Assembly (NCBI GenBank): GCA_964023205.1
Contig: OZ026835.1
Span: 18,372,414-18,436,413 of the forward strand
Origin: Lutraria lutraria
Lineage: Eukaryota; Mollusca; Bivalvia; Venerida; Mactridae
Length of the DNA: 64,000 nt
Reading direction: 5' to 3'
Shown: piece by piece, positions 44,300-56,339 of the stretch
Layout of the letters: every line of letters begins with the position of its first letter
How positions within the stretch are numbered: position 1 is the stretch's first letter
Translations under genes and position numbers: made by a program
The notes under the pieces: model-generated
What the model was told of the DNA's origin: nothing
The model's input: only the letters and a program-made list of their open reading frames with translations
Databases searched by the model: none

Positions 44300-45475
44300 A
44301 AAGTTATTTCATGGAATGTTTATGGACTTAAACATCGAATGAAAAACATTCTCCAGAATTTAAACAACTAATATGTGACAATGATATTGTTTTCTGCATG
44401 AGTCGTGGACCGACAAAGACAGTGAAATTGATATTGATGGCTATGTCTCACATAACTTTTATCGCAAATTTCAGCATCGTAATGCAAAAAGATGCAGTGA
44501 TGGAATAGTTTTATATTATAAGGATAGTATTAAACAAGGTATTGATTCAGAAATGGTTAAATCGCATTGTGACACTATTATTTGGATAAAACTTGATCAT
44601 AATTTCTTTAGAACTAAAGATGATATTTTCATTTGTGGTGTTTATATTTGGTGCGAAGAATCGCCTGCTTATAATGTTTCAAATGTTGATTTGTTTGACC
44701 TTATTCAATCTGATATATATGAATATGAGAATATGGGTTCTGTTGTTTTAATTGGAGACTGAAACAGTAGGATCGGTACTAAACATGATTTCATTGATTA
44801 GAATACATGTGTTTCTTTTACTGACCAAGATGATTATGTTCCCGATTCATTTTTGTATCAGGCCTCTCAAGACAAACTGTGTAATAATTTTGGGGTCAAA
44901 TTTTGGACATTAATTTTGTAAGTCAACCGGAATAAGAGTATGTAACGGTCGTTTAAGTTCTGATTTTAACACAGGAATGTACACTTTTTCAAACAAACAT
45001 GGTGCATCTGTAATTGATCTTCTATTAACGAAAGAGAGAGATTTTGCACTAATCTCGCATTTTCCAGTCAATTCAATGAATTCAGTGATCACGCACCATT
45101 ATTGTTTTCATTACACTGTAATTATACTCAAGATGTTAATACCCATCAGAATGATAGCTATGTAAAATATAAATGGAATAATGAGCATAAGAATAAGTTT
45201 CGAGCAGGTATTATATCGAAACTCCCACAATTTAATCGTTTAACGGATAATGTTGACTCATTGAATAGACATTCAGTAAATTTAATGTTAAACCAGTTCA
45301 CCGTAATAATTCGGGACATAGCGGATCCATTATTCTCGCGTGAATGTAATAAGAATAGTACTAATTGTTCAACACCCATCAATAAGCCATTGGCTAAACA
45401 GGCAGAGTGGTTCGACAATGAATGCTTACAAGCAAAGAATAAATATTTGGACTCGCTAAACGTAATTAAAGAGTG
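44300..45475 (+). pseudogene. LINE endonuclease domain (copy 2, broken)
   Basis: VISWNVYGLK opens the domain near 44306, but the frame breaks within the next 100 bp. ICGVYIWCEESPAYNVSNVD and VVLIGD are followed by TGA (44761-44763), which replaces the next codon of the G-D-x-N motif. GASVIDLLLTK and a broken SVITHHYCF-type segment stand for the terminal S-D-H motif. The piece 45102-45476 is intact and matches the linker of copy 1, ending EWFDNECLQAKNKYLDSLNV. Confidence 0.85.
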
Positions 45476-45964
45476 ATATTTCTCGTGAGCAGTTCTTTTA
45501 TAAAAAATTGTGTAAACGAAAAAAACGAGAATGTGAACTATCTAAACTGCGCGAGATCGAAAGTTTAAAAACACGTAGACTGAAAGATTTTTTTTTGAGA
45601 TTTTTTAAACGAAAATCAAATAATTTGAATAATATTTCATTAGATGATTTCAAAACATATTTTTCAGAGTTAAGTAATGATGTTTTTCAAACTGAAAATG
45701 AGGAATCGGAAGATTTTAATATGCATAATAATTTCAATGATTTAAACTCTACTTTTCCAGAACTTGATCGAGCAATAACTATTGGCGAGGTTGTCGATGC
45801 AGTAAAATGTCTTAAAAAAGACAAAGCTTGTGGCAGAGATTTTATCTTAAATGAGTATATTATTGAAAGTGTTGATATTTTATCTAGTCATTTATGTCAC
45901 ATGTTTAATCATATTTTAAATTCTGGTTATTTTCCCGAAAGTTGGATGGAAGGTGTAATAATAC

Positions 45965-47403
45965 TAGGGATGTCAAAATTGACCGAATCAAGTATTCGGA
46001 TATCCAGATCAGACATCTGGATACATTCAGATGTTCAGATTGATCTTTACGCTGTTAATTAGTATTTACTGTTTTATTGTAACCAGTTTTCGCGATCATC
46101 TGTTCATCGCTTGTTTCATTTATTTTAAATTAATATTATATTCAATATTGACTCTAAAACGAATAATAATGAAAAACAAATACCCACAATACAAATCCGC
46201 ACGTATTTTACTCAAACCGGTGTGAACCATTTCAAAGATTCACTGCCATGTTTCTATTTTAGTCCAGATGGAACATTCCTGAATTTAAAGTTGGTGAAAA
46301 GCGTACGTACGTCATCATGTGTCTAAACCTGCCAGTTTGATGATGACGCGTATCTTAAGTTACACGGTTATTTACTAAATCGTAATGGCGAATTGTCTCT
46401 AAAACTGGACCAAAGAATGTTGGTGTCATTTTGCTGTAACTAATTTTTCTTCGATGCCAACTTCTAAAACAATTCACCGCCTTTGATTAAACCGAAATGC
46501 TACTTAAATGGGGGGAAACTGGCTGTACGGAATCTGCGTTCGGAACGACGTTTGAATTCTTTAACTCAAACTGAACGCATAATTATATGCAGCATAATTT
46601 GTTTTAAACAATTGAAATCGCTAACTTTGTGCAAACACATCACTTAACACAAAAGATCAGTGCATTAATTGTTTTACTCTTGTCTACCATGTGTTGGGAC
46701 TAATTACAATCAACATCGATTTGATGGGATTAACAAATGATCCCTCCGCGCGATTGTATGATTACCTCGACGTGTTTTAATAATTGGGGTATTGAGAATG
46801 GCGCGAATAACATACAGCAAGGTTTGTGACATTATATGCACGTACAGGCTTAGCGACGGACCCAATTTTATGAAACTTTTATGGACCGATTTTTTAAAGT
46901 CGTTTTATGCTACTCAAATTGGTCTGGGACGTTGACGTTGATTAAGCAGTATCACTGAATAAACTTTGAAACTTGATAATAAGTCTTTAGTTAGAAATGC
47001 ACGTGCACCAATTATCAACATTCGATCATCAAATGACAAACTTTCATTATAATAAGACGTGTGAATTAATCGACATTACTCAGTTTTGACATTTAAATAA
47101 AATCGCAATTTACCGTGCTTTAAGTAAAATATTGATATGCGATGTCAATAGTGTCACCGGTGTATATTGTAGGCTTAGCATATACTATGTTAAAGTGTCA
47201 TCACCATGACGACGTCGACTTAATTGCACCCCTTGTGTTCGACACTTTGATTATATTTAATGACAGTCGATTTCAGCAACATTTTATACCCATTTTAGAC
47301 GATGGTAGTATTTTGATACGAACATCCGGATCCAAAAATCGGATTCGAACTTTGGAATGGGATCCGAACGTACGGATTATCTGGACTTCGGTTGACATCC
47401 CTA
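45965..47403. mobile_element. Non-autonomous hAT element with 8-bp duplication
   Basis: This 1,439-bp element begins TAGGGATGTCAA and ends TTGACATCCCTA (perfect 12 bp). The flanks are AATAATAC (45957-45964) and AATAATAT (47404-47411), a 7/8 match. Keeping one flank restores the LINE reading GVII-SLHKKG. CGGATATCCAGATC-type motifs near both ends are loosely inverted. No transposase frame. Confidence 0.92.
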
Positions 47404-47979
47404 AATAATATCATTGCATAAAAAGGGGAATATAAATGAAAGTAACAATTTTAGGGGGATAACACTTGTAAGTTGCTTGTCTAAATTGTTAACTACTATA
47501 ATTAATAAGAGAATTGTTACTTTTTGTGACAACAATGATGTATTAACGGACGCTCAATTTGGGTTTAGAAAAAGGTAGATCAACGATCGATGCCCTATTT
47601 ATTTTGTTAAATGTAGTTCAAAATTATCTTAATCAAAACAAAAGATTGTATTGTGTTTACGTTGATATGAAAAAGTGTTTTGATTCGATCTATAGGAATG
47701 GATTATAGCTTAAATTGTATAAATTGGGTATTAAAGGCAAATTACTACGGATAATAAGAGACATGTATCAAAAAGTAAAATCTTGTGCAAGACAATGTAA
47801 TAGTTATTCTGACTACTTTGAATATGCTACTGGGTTAAGACAAGGGGAGATAATGTCGCCAATTTTATTTGCTCTTTGTTTAAGATCTTGAATTGTCTTT
47901 ACAGAGTGACATTAATTCTGGGTTACCTATCAATGATATTTTATTTATTTTATTACTTTTCGCAGACGATTTGGTTATA

Positions 47980-48899
47980 CAGTAAAACCCCGATTATTCG
48001 AATGTCATTGGGACCTGAAAAATCATTCGGATAATCCATGGTTTCGAATAATCCATTTCAGTATGATGTACTGGTTGGAAACAATAAATTCCGTACTGTC
48101 CGTATATTGCAAGGGAGTTAACTCTCGTATGTAAACATGACGTTATTTTTTTGAGTGATAATAAGAATAAAATAAAATGTACAACAAACACTTATTATTT
48201 ATCATTGTTTTATGAATGTATATGAGTTAACCAATTAAACAATAATTCTTGTTAAGTAAATACCCGCGCATTTATGGATTATGAAGAACACAATCCGACA
48301 CAATATGTCATTCTCACTTCACTTACTAACGATCGACTAGGTATCGCTATAGTAACATTCTAAGACAATTAAAGAATCGAAGACGTAATGTTTTTAGGTT
48401 TGGTACGTTTTTTCATTAAATCATCATATTCTAGTAAGCTTTGTTTAACTGTGTTCGAATCTGTTTTTAAATTTTTATTGACGCTGAAATGCAAATAAGT
48501 TCATACAGATCACCATGCAGGTACGTAGATCATAGTGTAATATTCGTCGCGATTAGTATAAAAGCGTAACAAACAATATGGTCAACTTAACGATAATTAA
48601 ACTGTTGACACGCTTCGTGTATGAATTGATGTGACACATTGTTTGTCACACGACATTTGATTCTCAATCGGCCATTGTTAAATTGACGACTTCGAATAAT
48701 AGGTGTGAAAATACGCGCATTTGTAACTTTAGGGACCAAATAATGCATTCGGATTACACCAGGTATTCGTAAAATCCGATTCGTATAACCGGGGTTCGTT
48801 GTACTTGAAATATATAGAAACGTAATCGGGACCGTAGATTTTATTCTGATAATACCGGGTATTCGGATAATCGGTGTTCGGATAATCGAGGTTTTACTG
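47980..48899. mobile_element. pogo/Tigger MITE, copy 2
   Basis: This 920-bp element has CAGTAAAACCCCGATTATTC at the left, GATAATCGAGGTTTTACTG at the right, and TA on both sides (47978-47979 and 48900-48901). It lies within the reverse transcriptase just after FADD. Its interior closely resembles copy 3. Confidence 0.93.
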
Positions 48900-50526
48900 T
48901 ACTAGGGAAATCACCGCAAGAATTGCAAATTAGCCTAAATTTATTACTTGAGTATTGTAACAAATGGGGTTTAGAAGTAAATATTGATAAAACAAAAACT
49001 ATGGTATTTCGAAAACGAGGTGCTTTGTTACGTAATGAAATATGGTACCATAATTAGGATCTGTTCTTAATTACACGGGACACTTTTCAAAGAATATACA
49101 ATATGTTAATGGTAAAGCATTAAAGGCTTTAAATGTTTTAATCACAAATTGTAAAAAGTACAAATTAAAACCTAGCATTCTATGTCAATTATTTGATGCA
49201 TTTGTTGGTTCGATACTTAATTATGCTGCGGAAATTTGGGGTTTTACTAAATCAAAGGAAATAGAACGAGTGCATCTTAAATTTTGTTAATATATTTTAA
49301 ATGTTAGAAATAGTACCTGTTCTACAGGAGTTTATGGGGAATTGGGAAGGTATCCATTGTATATTAATTGTTTTACTCGTATCATAAAATATTGGTTTAA
49401 AGTTCTGAATACAGATGATATAATACTAAAACATGTTTATGTTCATTCATTAAATGATTGCAATAATGCAAAAATAAACTGGGTGTCGAATGTTAAAACT
49501 TTATTAAATGCAATAACGGTTTTACTTATGTATATGGAATAATCCACAAAATTATAACTATAGAAGTTTCATTTCTAAGTTTAAGAACAGATTAATTGAC
49601 AATTTTGTTCAAGGCTGGCATGTAAGTAAAGAAACTAGTCCTGTAATGATGTTTTATAATACATTCAAATTTAAATTTCAGTATGAATCTTAATTTAAAT
49701 ATTCTGTCTCATAATATTAGATTTTTCATTACTCGAATTAGGATTTCAGCGCACTCATTAAGAATTCAGACTGGACGATATGCCAGAAATAGAGAAGATA
49801 GAAATGAACGTTTACGCATATTTTGTAATACTTTAGAAATTGAAGATGAATATCATTTTATATTAATTTGCCAACTATTTAAAGACGTTAGAAAAAAATA
49901 TATAGATCAATATTATTACGTTCGACCTAGCATGTTTAAATTAATACAACTTATTGAAAATGAAAACCATAAAACATTAAGCAATTTAGCTCTTTATTGT
50001 AAAAATGCTCTTAATGTAAGAAACACGACACTTAATAATTTAGGATAATCATAGCTAAATAGACTTTATCATTGAATTCTTTATTATGTGTTTATATTAA
50101 GTTTGAATAATGCAATGTATGTTTTTAATATATAGATATGTTTATATTTGCACAAGCATCCATTTTGCTGTTGTAATGGTGTTTGTATTAAGGTTGTAAT
50201 ATATTTATATGTTTAATCTTCTGGACTGCTTTGATAAAATATCCATTGTTTATAATATATTGATTGTTAATATTTATACATGTATCCATTTTGCTGTTGT
50301 AAAATGGGTTTTGAGGATTAATCATGTTTAAAATTATTATATGTTCATCCTCGATATTATAATAATAATGTTGATTTATTTATTCATTTTGCTGTTGTAA
50401 AATCATATTGATTCGATGTGACCTTGTATATATGTTGTTTTAAATGCATTTTGTACCGATGATGTACTTTGTTCTATTAAAGCCAATCTTTTGTTTAGTA
50501 AAATAACTGTGAATATGTATATTTCT

Positions 50527-50667
50527 TAGGAAGTCTTAAGTGTCAAAGTTTGTATTTTTTATCAATGTTACTCAAATAATTAAATACGCTTGTCAGAAAT
50601 TAGCCACACCTTCTGCAGAAAGGCCTAATAAAAAATTGGGTAGTAATATACTAAAAGATAGAAATTT
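50527..50667 (+). repeat. 141-bp direct repeat, right flank of LINE copy 2
   Basis: This is the partner of 43443-43584. It begins TAGGAAGTCTTAAGTGTCAA immediately after the LINE 3' UTR. Confidence 0.93.
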
Positions 50668-50845
50668 ACATAAATATAGAAAATTATAGAAATACAGAAT
50701 ACATTAGTTAACATTTATTTTAAGAAACTGTCTTTGTGACAAGAAATACAATTTGTCTTTGTGATGCATTTTTGGATACAGTATATGTGACATTTACTTT
50801 GTGTTTACTGAAATACTTTTACTTAGATTAATACTTTGTGTTATA

Positions 50846-51495
50846 CAGTGAAACCCCGATTACTCGAATGTCGTTGGGCCCTGAAAAATCATTCGGATAA
50901 TCCATGGTTTCGAATAATCCATTTCAGTCTTTTGTACCCGTTGGAAACGATAAATTCCATACAGTCCGTATATTGCAAGGGAGTTAACTCTCGTGTGCAA
51001 ACATGACGTTACTTGAATGATAATAAGAATAAAATAAAAATGTATAACAAACACTTATTATTGGTTTATCCTCGTTTTATGAATGTATATGAGTTAACAA
51101 ATGAAACAATAATTCTTGTTCAATAAATGCCTGCGCATTTATGGATTATGCAGAACACAATCCGACACAATGATATGTCATTCTCACTTCACTAACGATC
51201 GACTAGGCATCGCTATCGTCACATCCTCAAACAATTAAAAGAATCGAAGACGTAATGTTATTATGTTTGGGACATTGTTTTCACTAAATCATCATATTCT
51301 AGTTAGTTTTGTTTAATTGTCTTCAAATCAGTTTTTAAATTTTGAAAGACGCTGAAATGCAAATAATTTCATACAGATCACCAGGTACGTACACGCATTA
51401 ACTTATTATACCTGAGATCAATCGGGACCGTAGAATTTTTTCGGATAATACCGGGTATTCGGATAATAGGTGTTCGGATAATCGAGGTTTTACTG
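50846..51495. mobile_element. pogo/Tigger MITE, copy 3 (internally deleted)
   Basis: This 650-bp element has CAGTGAAACCCCGATTACTC at the left and AATCGAGGTTTTACTG at the right. TA is at 50844-50845 and 51496-51497. It matches copy 2 for most of its length, with an internal deletion before the right subterminal region. Confidence 0.92.
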
Positions 51496-51497
51496 TA

Positions 51498-51771
51498 TAT
51501 CATATTTGAACTTTGTGTGAATTTAAAACAAACATCTGTTGTTAATGACTAAATAAATAATATTAAAGGAAACCTAGAACTTTGTGTTCAATCAACCATC
51601 TATCAGACTTGAGTACACAATAAGATCTCAAAAACATGAATCATCACCTGGTGACACTGCAGCCACAATCGCATTGTGATCTAGAGTACAATTTACACAC
51701 ATATTGTTAGATCATAATACAAATAAAAGTGCTGAAGGTACTGAATTTGTTTGGGTTTTCAGCTAGAAATT
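51498..51771. other. Short spacer
   Basis: No feature recognised between the Tigger MITE and the next foldback element. Confidence 0.5.
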
Positions 51772-51994
51772 TCAAAGGGGTTCGTCATGAAAAAAAAAAT
51801 CCCCCAATTTTTTTTCCATGTAACCCATAAATATATATATAGAAGGGAAACAACTTCGATGTTATTGCAACGCATAACAAAATATCTAACTCATATCTAG
51901 TGAAACGTGTGGGCAACTCAACATAATTATATGTGGGTAACATGGAAAAAAAATTTGGGGGAATTTCTTTTTTTTTCGTGACGAACCCCTTTGA
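51772..51994. mobile_element. 223-bp foldback MITE
   Basis: TCAAAGGGGTTCGTCATGAA at the left pairs with the complement of TTCGTGACGAACCCCTTTGA at the right. The pairing continues over poly-A, CCCCCAA and TTTTCCATGT(A/T)ACCCA blocks. The arms cover most of the element. Confidence 0.85.
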
Positions 51995-52121
51995 GTAATT
52001 TCTCACTGTAGGTCATGACTTTTAGAGTGTAACTTTTCCTAGATAATTGTGGTTAATTAAAGATACTTTTTTTAAGACTATATACTTGAAGCTCAAATTC
52101 TTATTCATAATGATGATAACA

Positions 52122-52523
52122 CCCCTGTTGAGAATTTGTTTGAACCTAAATTTCACAAACTGTTAATCAACTGAAGTCCGTGAACAATTCATGGAATTTC
52201 ACAAACTTTTCATGAACATCATAAGTTCACAGAATGTTAATGAGCTTATTCATGAATTGTTCATCAAAGGTTCATTAAAATAATTCATGAATAGTTCATG
52301 AACCTATGAAAACACCTTTAGATAAAGACTGCCTATAAGGTTCCTGATTTAGTTCATGAAATTTATTCATGACCTACAAATTGTACATTTTGTTCATGAA
52401 CTTTGTTTGTGAAGTTCATGAACAAAACATACAATTTGTAGGTCATGAATAAATTTCATGAACTACACATGAATAAGCTCATGAACATTTTTTTCTGAAC
52501 TGTTCATCAAATTGTCGACAGGG
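52122..52523. mobile_element. 402-bp MITE rich in TTCATGAA
   Basis: The ends CCCTGTTGAGAATTTG and the complement of CAAATTGTCGACAGGG pair with two mismatches. ACA occurs just outside both ends. TTCATGAA or its variants recur more than ten times. A perfect or near-perfect hairpin with ~50-bp arms (about 52350-52400 and 52408-52462) is centred near 52404 around TTTGTTTGTGAA. Confidence 0.8.
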
Positions 52524-53826
52524 ACAGGCCTTTCATTTTTTAAGGATGGTTTTATCTAACACATTTATACCTTGTTCCTGACAGTATATTCTCAGTGCTT
52601 TGATTGTATTCAATTTATAGAGTGCTAATTACCATATTGATATATTAAGTAAACACAATAGACATATCTAGGTTCAAATGCAATACAGATCGGAAACAAG
52701 TATATTGTATTTAATATTTTATCTTTTGGACTAGCAACTAGGCTGAAAAAACATCAAGATCGATAATCAGACCCCACAATTGATTATCAATCGATGGAAC
52801 AATTGGTTTAAACAGTTTCTTTTATGACTATCTTTCAGCCCTTCCATACAATAATGACCAGATTCTTTCTCCAAGATTGAAGTAAGATTAACTTTTAAAA
52901 TCCCTATAAAGATGTGAACACTAAATACAAGTTCATGACAAATTTTATACACTTAATAATAAATATATGCGTTGACAAGTTGACATAAATTTTGCTATTT
53001 TTTCCCCTGCACTAATAGTTAGCAACCCCAGGATCCAACGGTGTCAGAACACTTAAACAATAGATTGTTGAAAAAAGCCATCAATTGTCACCAATTGTGG
53101 AGTAGTCTGATTAGTTATCGACTAGTAACAGCAGGGCATACTTTTACCAAAGTTGTTAGAATGATATGTGATAAAGCATTGGCTTTGTTAGGTCATTATG
53201 TCATAACATTCCTCAACGATAGTATTGGAGGGTAGCTCAGAATTAAAAATCCATTAAATAGTCAGGGCCAGAAATATGGAATTCATTACCTATAGAAATA
53301 CAAAATTCGCAAAATCTTTACACATTTAAATAAAAATATAGTGGATGGTGGAAATCAATTCATTAATACAAAATTTATATTGTTTCTTGTTATCTTAGTA
53401 CCGAAATGCTTATATTGTTGCTTTTGTTGTTTTCTTTGTTTGTTGTTTTTTCATGTAATATATGTATATATTATGTAAACATTGTTGATCAAGAGGCTCA
53501 CAGGGAAGATTGGGCATTGCCTAACTGTGTTGGCTCTATAAATAAGGTCTTTATTATTTTTATTATAATCAAATAAATGGTTTATTATTAGCGAGAGGAT
53601 AGACAGAATAGAGGTAACAATTGATTCTGTCATTTATCAATTATTTACCAGGAAGTTTTTAAGCGACCATTGTTGGTCAAATTATTTCTCTGTGTGTTAG
53701 GAAGAATGGTTTGTCTGAAAACAAGGTTTTTGCATAAATGCATTGATACACGTAATTTGTGTATGTCAGTGATGATGTTTTGAAAGAACTGCAATTTTGG
53801 CATAAAATATAAGCATGTTTAATAAA
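52524..53826. other. Non-coding; one SINE-tail fragment
   Basis: No gene is seen. CAGCAGGGCATACTTTTACC at about 53130-53149 matches the tail of the SINE at 5014-5105. The upstream part lacks clear A and B boxes, so only a decayed SINE fragment is claimed. Confidence 0.5.
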
Positions 53827-54203
53827 CAAGAGCTGTACATAAGCCATCATGCTCGACTATTCTCAGTGATTGATAGTAAACAAACTTTTGTTTAGAAGGC
53901 AATACTAATATACCTGTGTTAACAGTGTAACAGACAAAGAAATATTATCATATTATTTGATATTTTGCACTAATGTAGAAGGAAGCAGTATTTATAATTT
54001 TATGGGTAGAGTTATCTAACTTGTCTGTCTGATACCCCTGGGCACTTAAATGAAGACAATCCCATAAGTGGTTACTAAGATATATGCATGATAATAACTT
54101 GCACGCATAACTTTCACCATCTGCAACACTGACGCTGACATCGATGCCGACACAAAGGTGATTGCAAAAGCTCTCTATATACTTTAAATAGTCAAGCTAA
54201 AAA
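53827..54203 (+). repeat. Bivalve short element, near full length
   Basis: It starts CAAGAGCTGTACATAAGCCA, then GCTCGACTATTCTCAGTGAT. It ends with GACGCTGACATCGATGCCGA, AAAGCTCTCTATA and AGTCAAGCTAAAAA. Partial relatives lie at 30355 and 34965. This family is one of the main reasons for calling the organism a bivalve. It is non-coding. Confidence 0.8.
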
Positions 54204-54351
54204 GGTAGGAGATTGAAAGATAACAGAAATGTAGATTTTATGATGTACTCAGACAAAAGTGCAATTGGTTACGGCAGCTATGTTAAACCAAATTGATCCA
54301 ATCTGGATTATGTAGGTTATGAAAACGGAGATAACGCTCCAAAGATGGAGC

Positions 54352-54700
54352 ATGTGCAGTTAAATCATTGTTCACACCCTCGTAAGTGGGTGGGGATGGG
54401 AGAGTGCTCATACAACCTAATGTGGGTGGAGATGGGCAAGTGTTCACCCCCACGGAAAGGGGTGGGAAGGGGTCAGTATTCATACACTCAGAAACTGGTG
54501 AGGTTGGGTTTGTATACACACCCCTGGAAGTGGGTGAGGTTAGTACATTGTTCACACTTCTGAAAGTGGGTGGGGATGGGCCAGCGTTCAAATCCCTCGA
54601 GGTTGGTGGAAAGGGGTCAGCGTTATTACCCTCAGATACTGGTGAAGTTGGGTTTGTATTCACAGCCCTGAAAGTGGGTGAGGTTAGTTCATAGTAGTAG
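54352..54700. repeat. G-rich minisatellite, ~44-45-bp units
   Basis: About eight units share GTGGGTGAGGTT or GTGGGTGGGGATGGG followed by GT-TCACAC-CC. The period is close to 45 bp, so frames stay open on both strands. The minus-strand frame (54283-54663) gives a 15-residue Pro-rich repeat with NTDPFPP/SPPT cores. I regard these frames as by-products of a period divisible by three. Confidence 0.85.
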
Positions 54701-55735
54701 GTAAAGTAAGGTAATGGGTTATACCTCTGGAAAAGGGTAAGTAAGAACAGTATTCATCCAAGCCTGAAAGGGTTGGAACACTGAGTCAGACACAAGACTT
54801 ATAAGACCAAAATTTTGTTTAGATGCATTTACTGAAACAACAAGGGTTGCTGAAGACGTGCCCCCTGGAAGTAGTAATGTGTAATGAAAACTTATCATTG
54901 ATAATCATGTCATAATTAATAGCTACTTGGAAGGATGACAAGGCAAGAAAAAACTCAACTTAGCAAGATAGAGAGGCTGTGTACAGAATATTGTTGTCTA
55001 GTCAAAATATAAACCAAAATTCTTCACAGACAACAGAAACATTACTTATATTGTCAGGCTAGGTAAAAATAATGACAGATAGCATGAACTCAGTTTGAAT
55101 ATACAGTACAACCTATCCAGAGCAGCCCTCTCTTGAGCAACAACCTCCCTTCTACAACAGCATGATAAAAATTAAGTCATGTAATAAAAAAAAGTATTAA
55201 TGAGAAAAAAGGGTGATTGACATAAATAGGTTTGAAATTAAAAGGTGATAGCAAAAGTTAACTAAATAGTTAACATTGGTAAAAATGAAGTGTCTAAAAA
55301 GTATTACAGTCTGTTGTAAAGTCCTACTTCCTTTAAATAATGATAATGGTTTCAGGTTTTACAGTTTCAAAAAGTGTGTTCATGTCTTCAGCGCTAAAAT
55401 GTTTTTTACGAATTGGTTGAAGATCAATGCAGTCAACAAGAACATGTTTGATAGAATGTGGTGCATCCCATGGAATACTTTCTGGAATATCATCTCCAGT
55501 GAGAAGCCAAGAGTGAGTAAAACGAGAATTACCAATTCTGCATCTTGATAATATTACCTCTTCTTGACGATTGTCAGAGAGCTGTACTGGTCAGAGTGGG
55601 AATATGTTTACTGTATTGTTGTTGTTGCATGCTATTAACACTGTGAATAACATATACATTATTGATCTTATGCATTGACTCTGGTTATACCAGTGATTCC
55701 ATCAATGCTACAACAGTAAAGTGTTCGTCGGTATA
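54701..55735. other. Non-coding; one pogo-like end
   Basis: CAGTACAACCTATCCAGAGC at about 55106 and the following GCAACAACCTCCCTTCTACA match the fragment at 40178-40335. A frame at 55276-55548 has no recognised similarity. Confidence 0.5.
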
Positions 55736-55907
55736 CAGTGCAACCTTCCTAAAACAGCCATTAATTGGAAGGAATGGCTGTTGTCAGGAGGTGACTGTTG
55801 CTGAGAGAGTAGAAATAGAGTAAAACTTTAATCTGGGTTGGTAGTATACAGGCTGTAACAGGAAGGTGGCTGTAGTTCTGAGGTGACCGTTCAAGAAAGT
55901 TACACTG
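55736..55907. mobile_element. 172-bp pogo-like MITE
   Basis: CAGTGCAACCTTCCTAAAAC at the left pairs imperfectly with the complement of GTTCAAGAAAGTTACACTG at the right. TA flanks both (55734-55735, 55908-55909). Confidence 0.75.
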
Positions 55908-55909
55908 TA

Positions 55910-56339
55910 AATATCCAGTCAGTGAGATACCATAGTGAGACCACCAGAAGGAAAAAGGCCATACCCTGTTGTACCATTTAAGCATTTTGACTTTGTGGAT
56001 ATCAAACCCATGACAAAGTTAATAATGCCCAAATATTCTTTTGATTAAAAGAGGTAAAACATTCTGTGGACACATATTAAATGGTGACAGTACATAAAGA
56101 CAGATCAACAAAACATCTATTTCAAGTATGAGTTTGATGAAAATGATTTTCATTATGTAAAAAGTAGGCATGTAAAGAAAGGAACCTAATAATCATGTGC
56201 TTAGCTACCAATTCCTCCAACAAAAGAAATAATGGGACTCGCTTTCCCTATATATAGATGTGAAAATGTTACATATTGTTTGAACATTATATTGTAATTA
56301 AATAACTAACAGAAATAACTTCTGGGGTGAGAATAATGT
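55910..56339. other. No gene seen
   Basis: Spacer before the macrosatellite; no feature recognised. Confidence 0.5.

Larger units (their letters stand above)
45484..50047 (+). pseudogene. LINE reverse transcriptase and C-terminus (copy 2, interrupted)
   Basis: The linker and N-part (45484-45956, KLCKRKKRECEL ... KDKACGRDFILNEY) stop at the hAT insertion. RT motifs resume at 47412 (FRGITLVSCLSKL, DMKKCFDSIYRNG, GLRQGEIMSPILFAL) and reach the catalytic FADD codons at about 47960-47971, nine bases before the Tigger MITE. The remainder follows from 48902 to 50047, with RISAHSLRIQTGRYARNRED and EDEYHFILICQ. The first Cys pair of the zinc motif is damaged (RLRIFC where copy 1 has RLCIHC). Several further stops and shifts exist. 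Confidence 0.86.
43585..50526 (+). mobile_element. LINE copy 2, 5'-truncated, with nested insertions
   Basis: This has the same family and order as the split LINE at 9491/22076: end of ORF1, endonuclease, reverse transcriptase, C-terminal zinc region and 3' UTR. It starts inside the ORF1 coiled coil, as expected for incomplete reverse transcription. It is interrupted by a hAT element (45965-47403) and a Tigger MITE (47980-48899). Without these it is about 4.58 kb. The 3' UTR (50048-50526) repeats CCATTTTGCTGTTGTAA near 50159, 50285 and 50386. The 3' end lacks a poly-A tail. Confidence 0.92.

Noticed and set aside
43443..50667. LTR retrotransposon (direct repeats read as LTRs)
   Set aside because: The interior is a non-LTR LINE with an endonuclease. 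The repeats lack LTR features and are better read as a target-site duplication.
54283..54663. Pro-rich 126-residue protein on the minus strand
   Set aside because: Its repeats follow the minisatellite period, and equivalent frames are open on the other strand.
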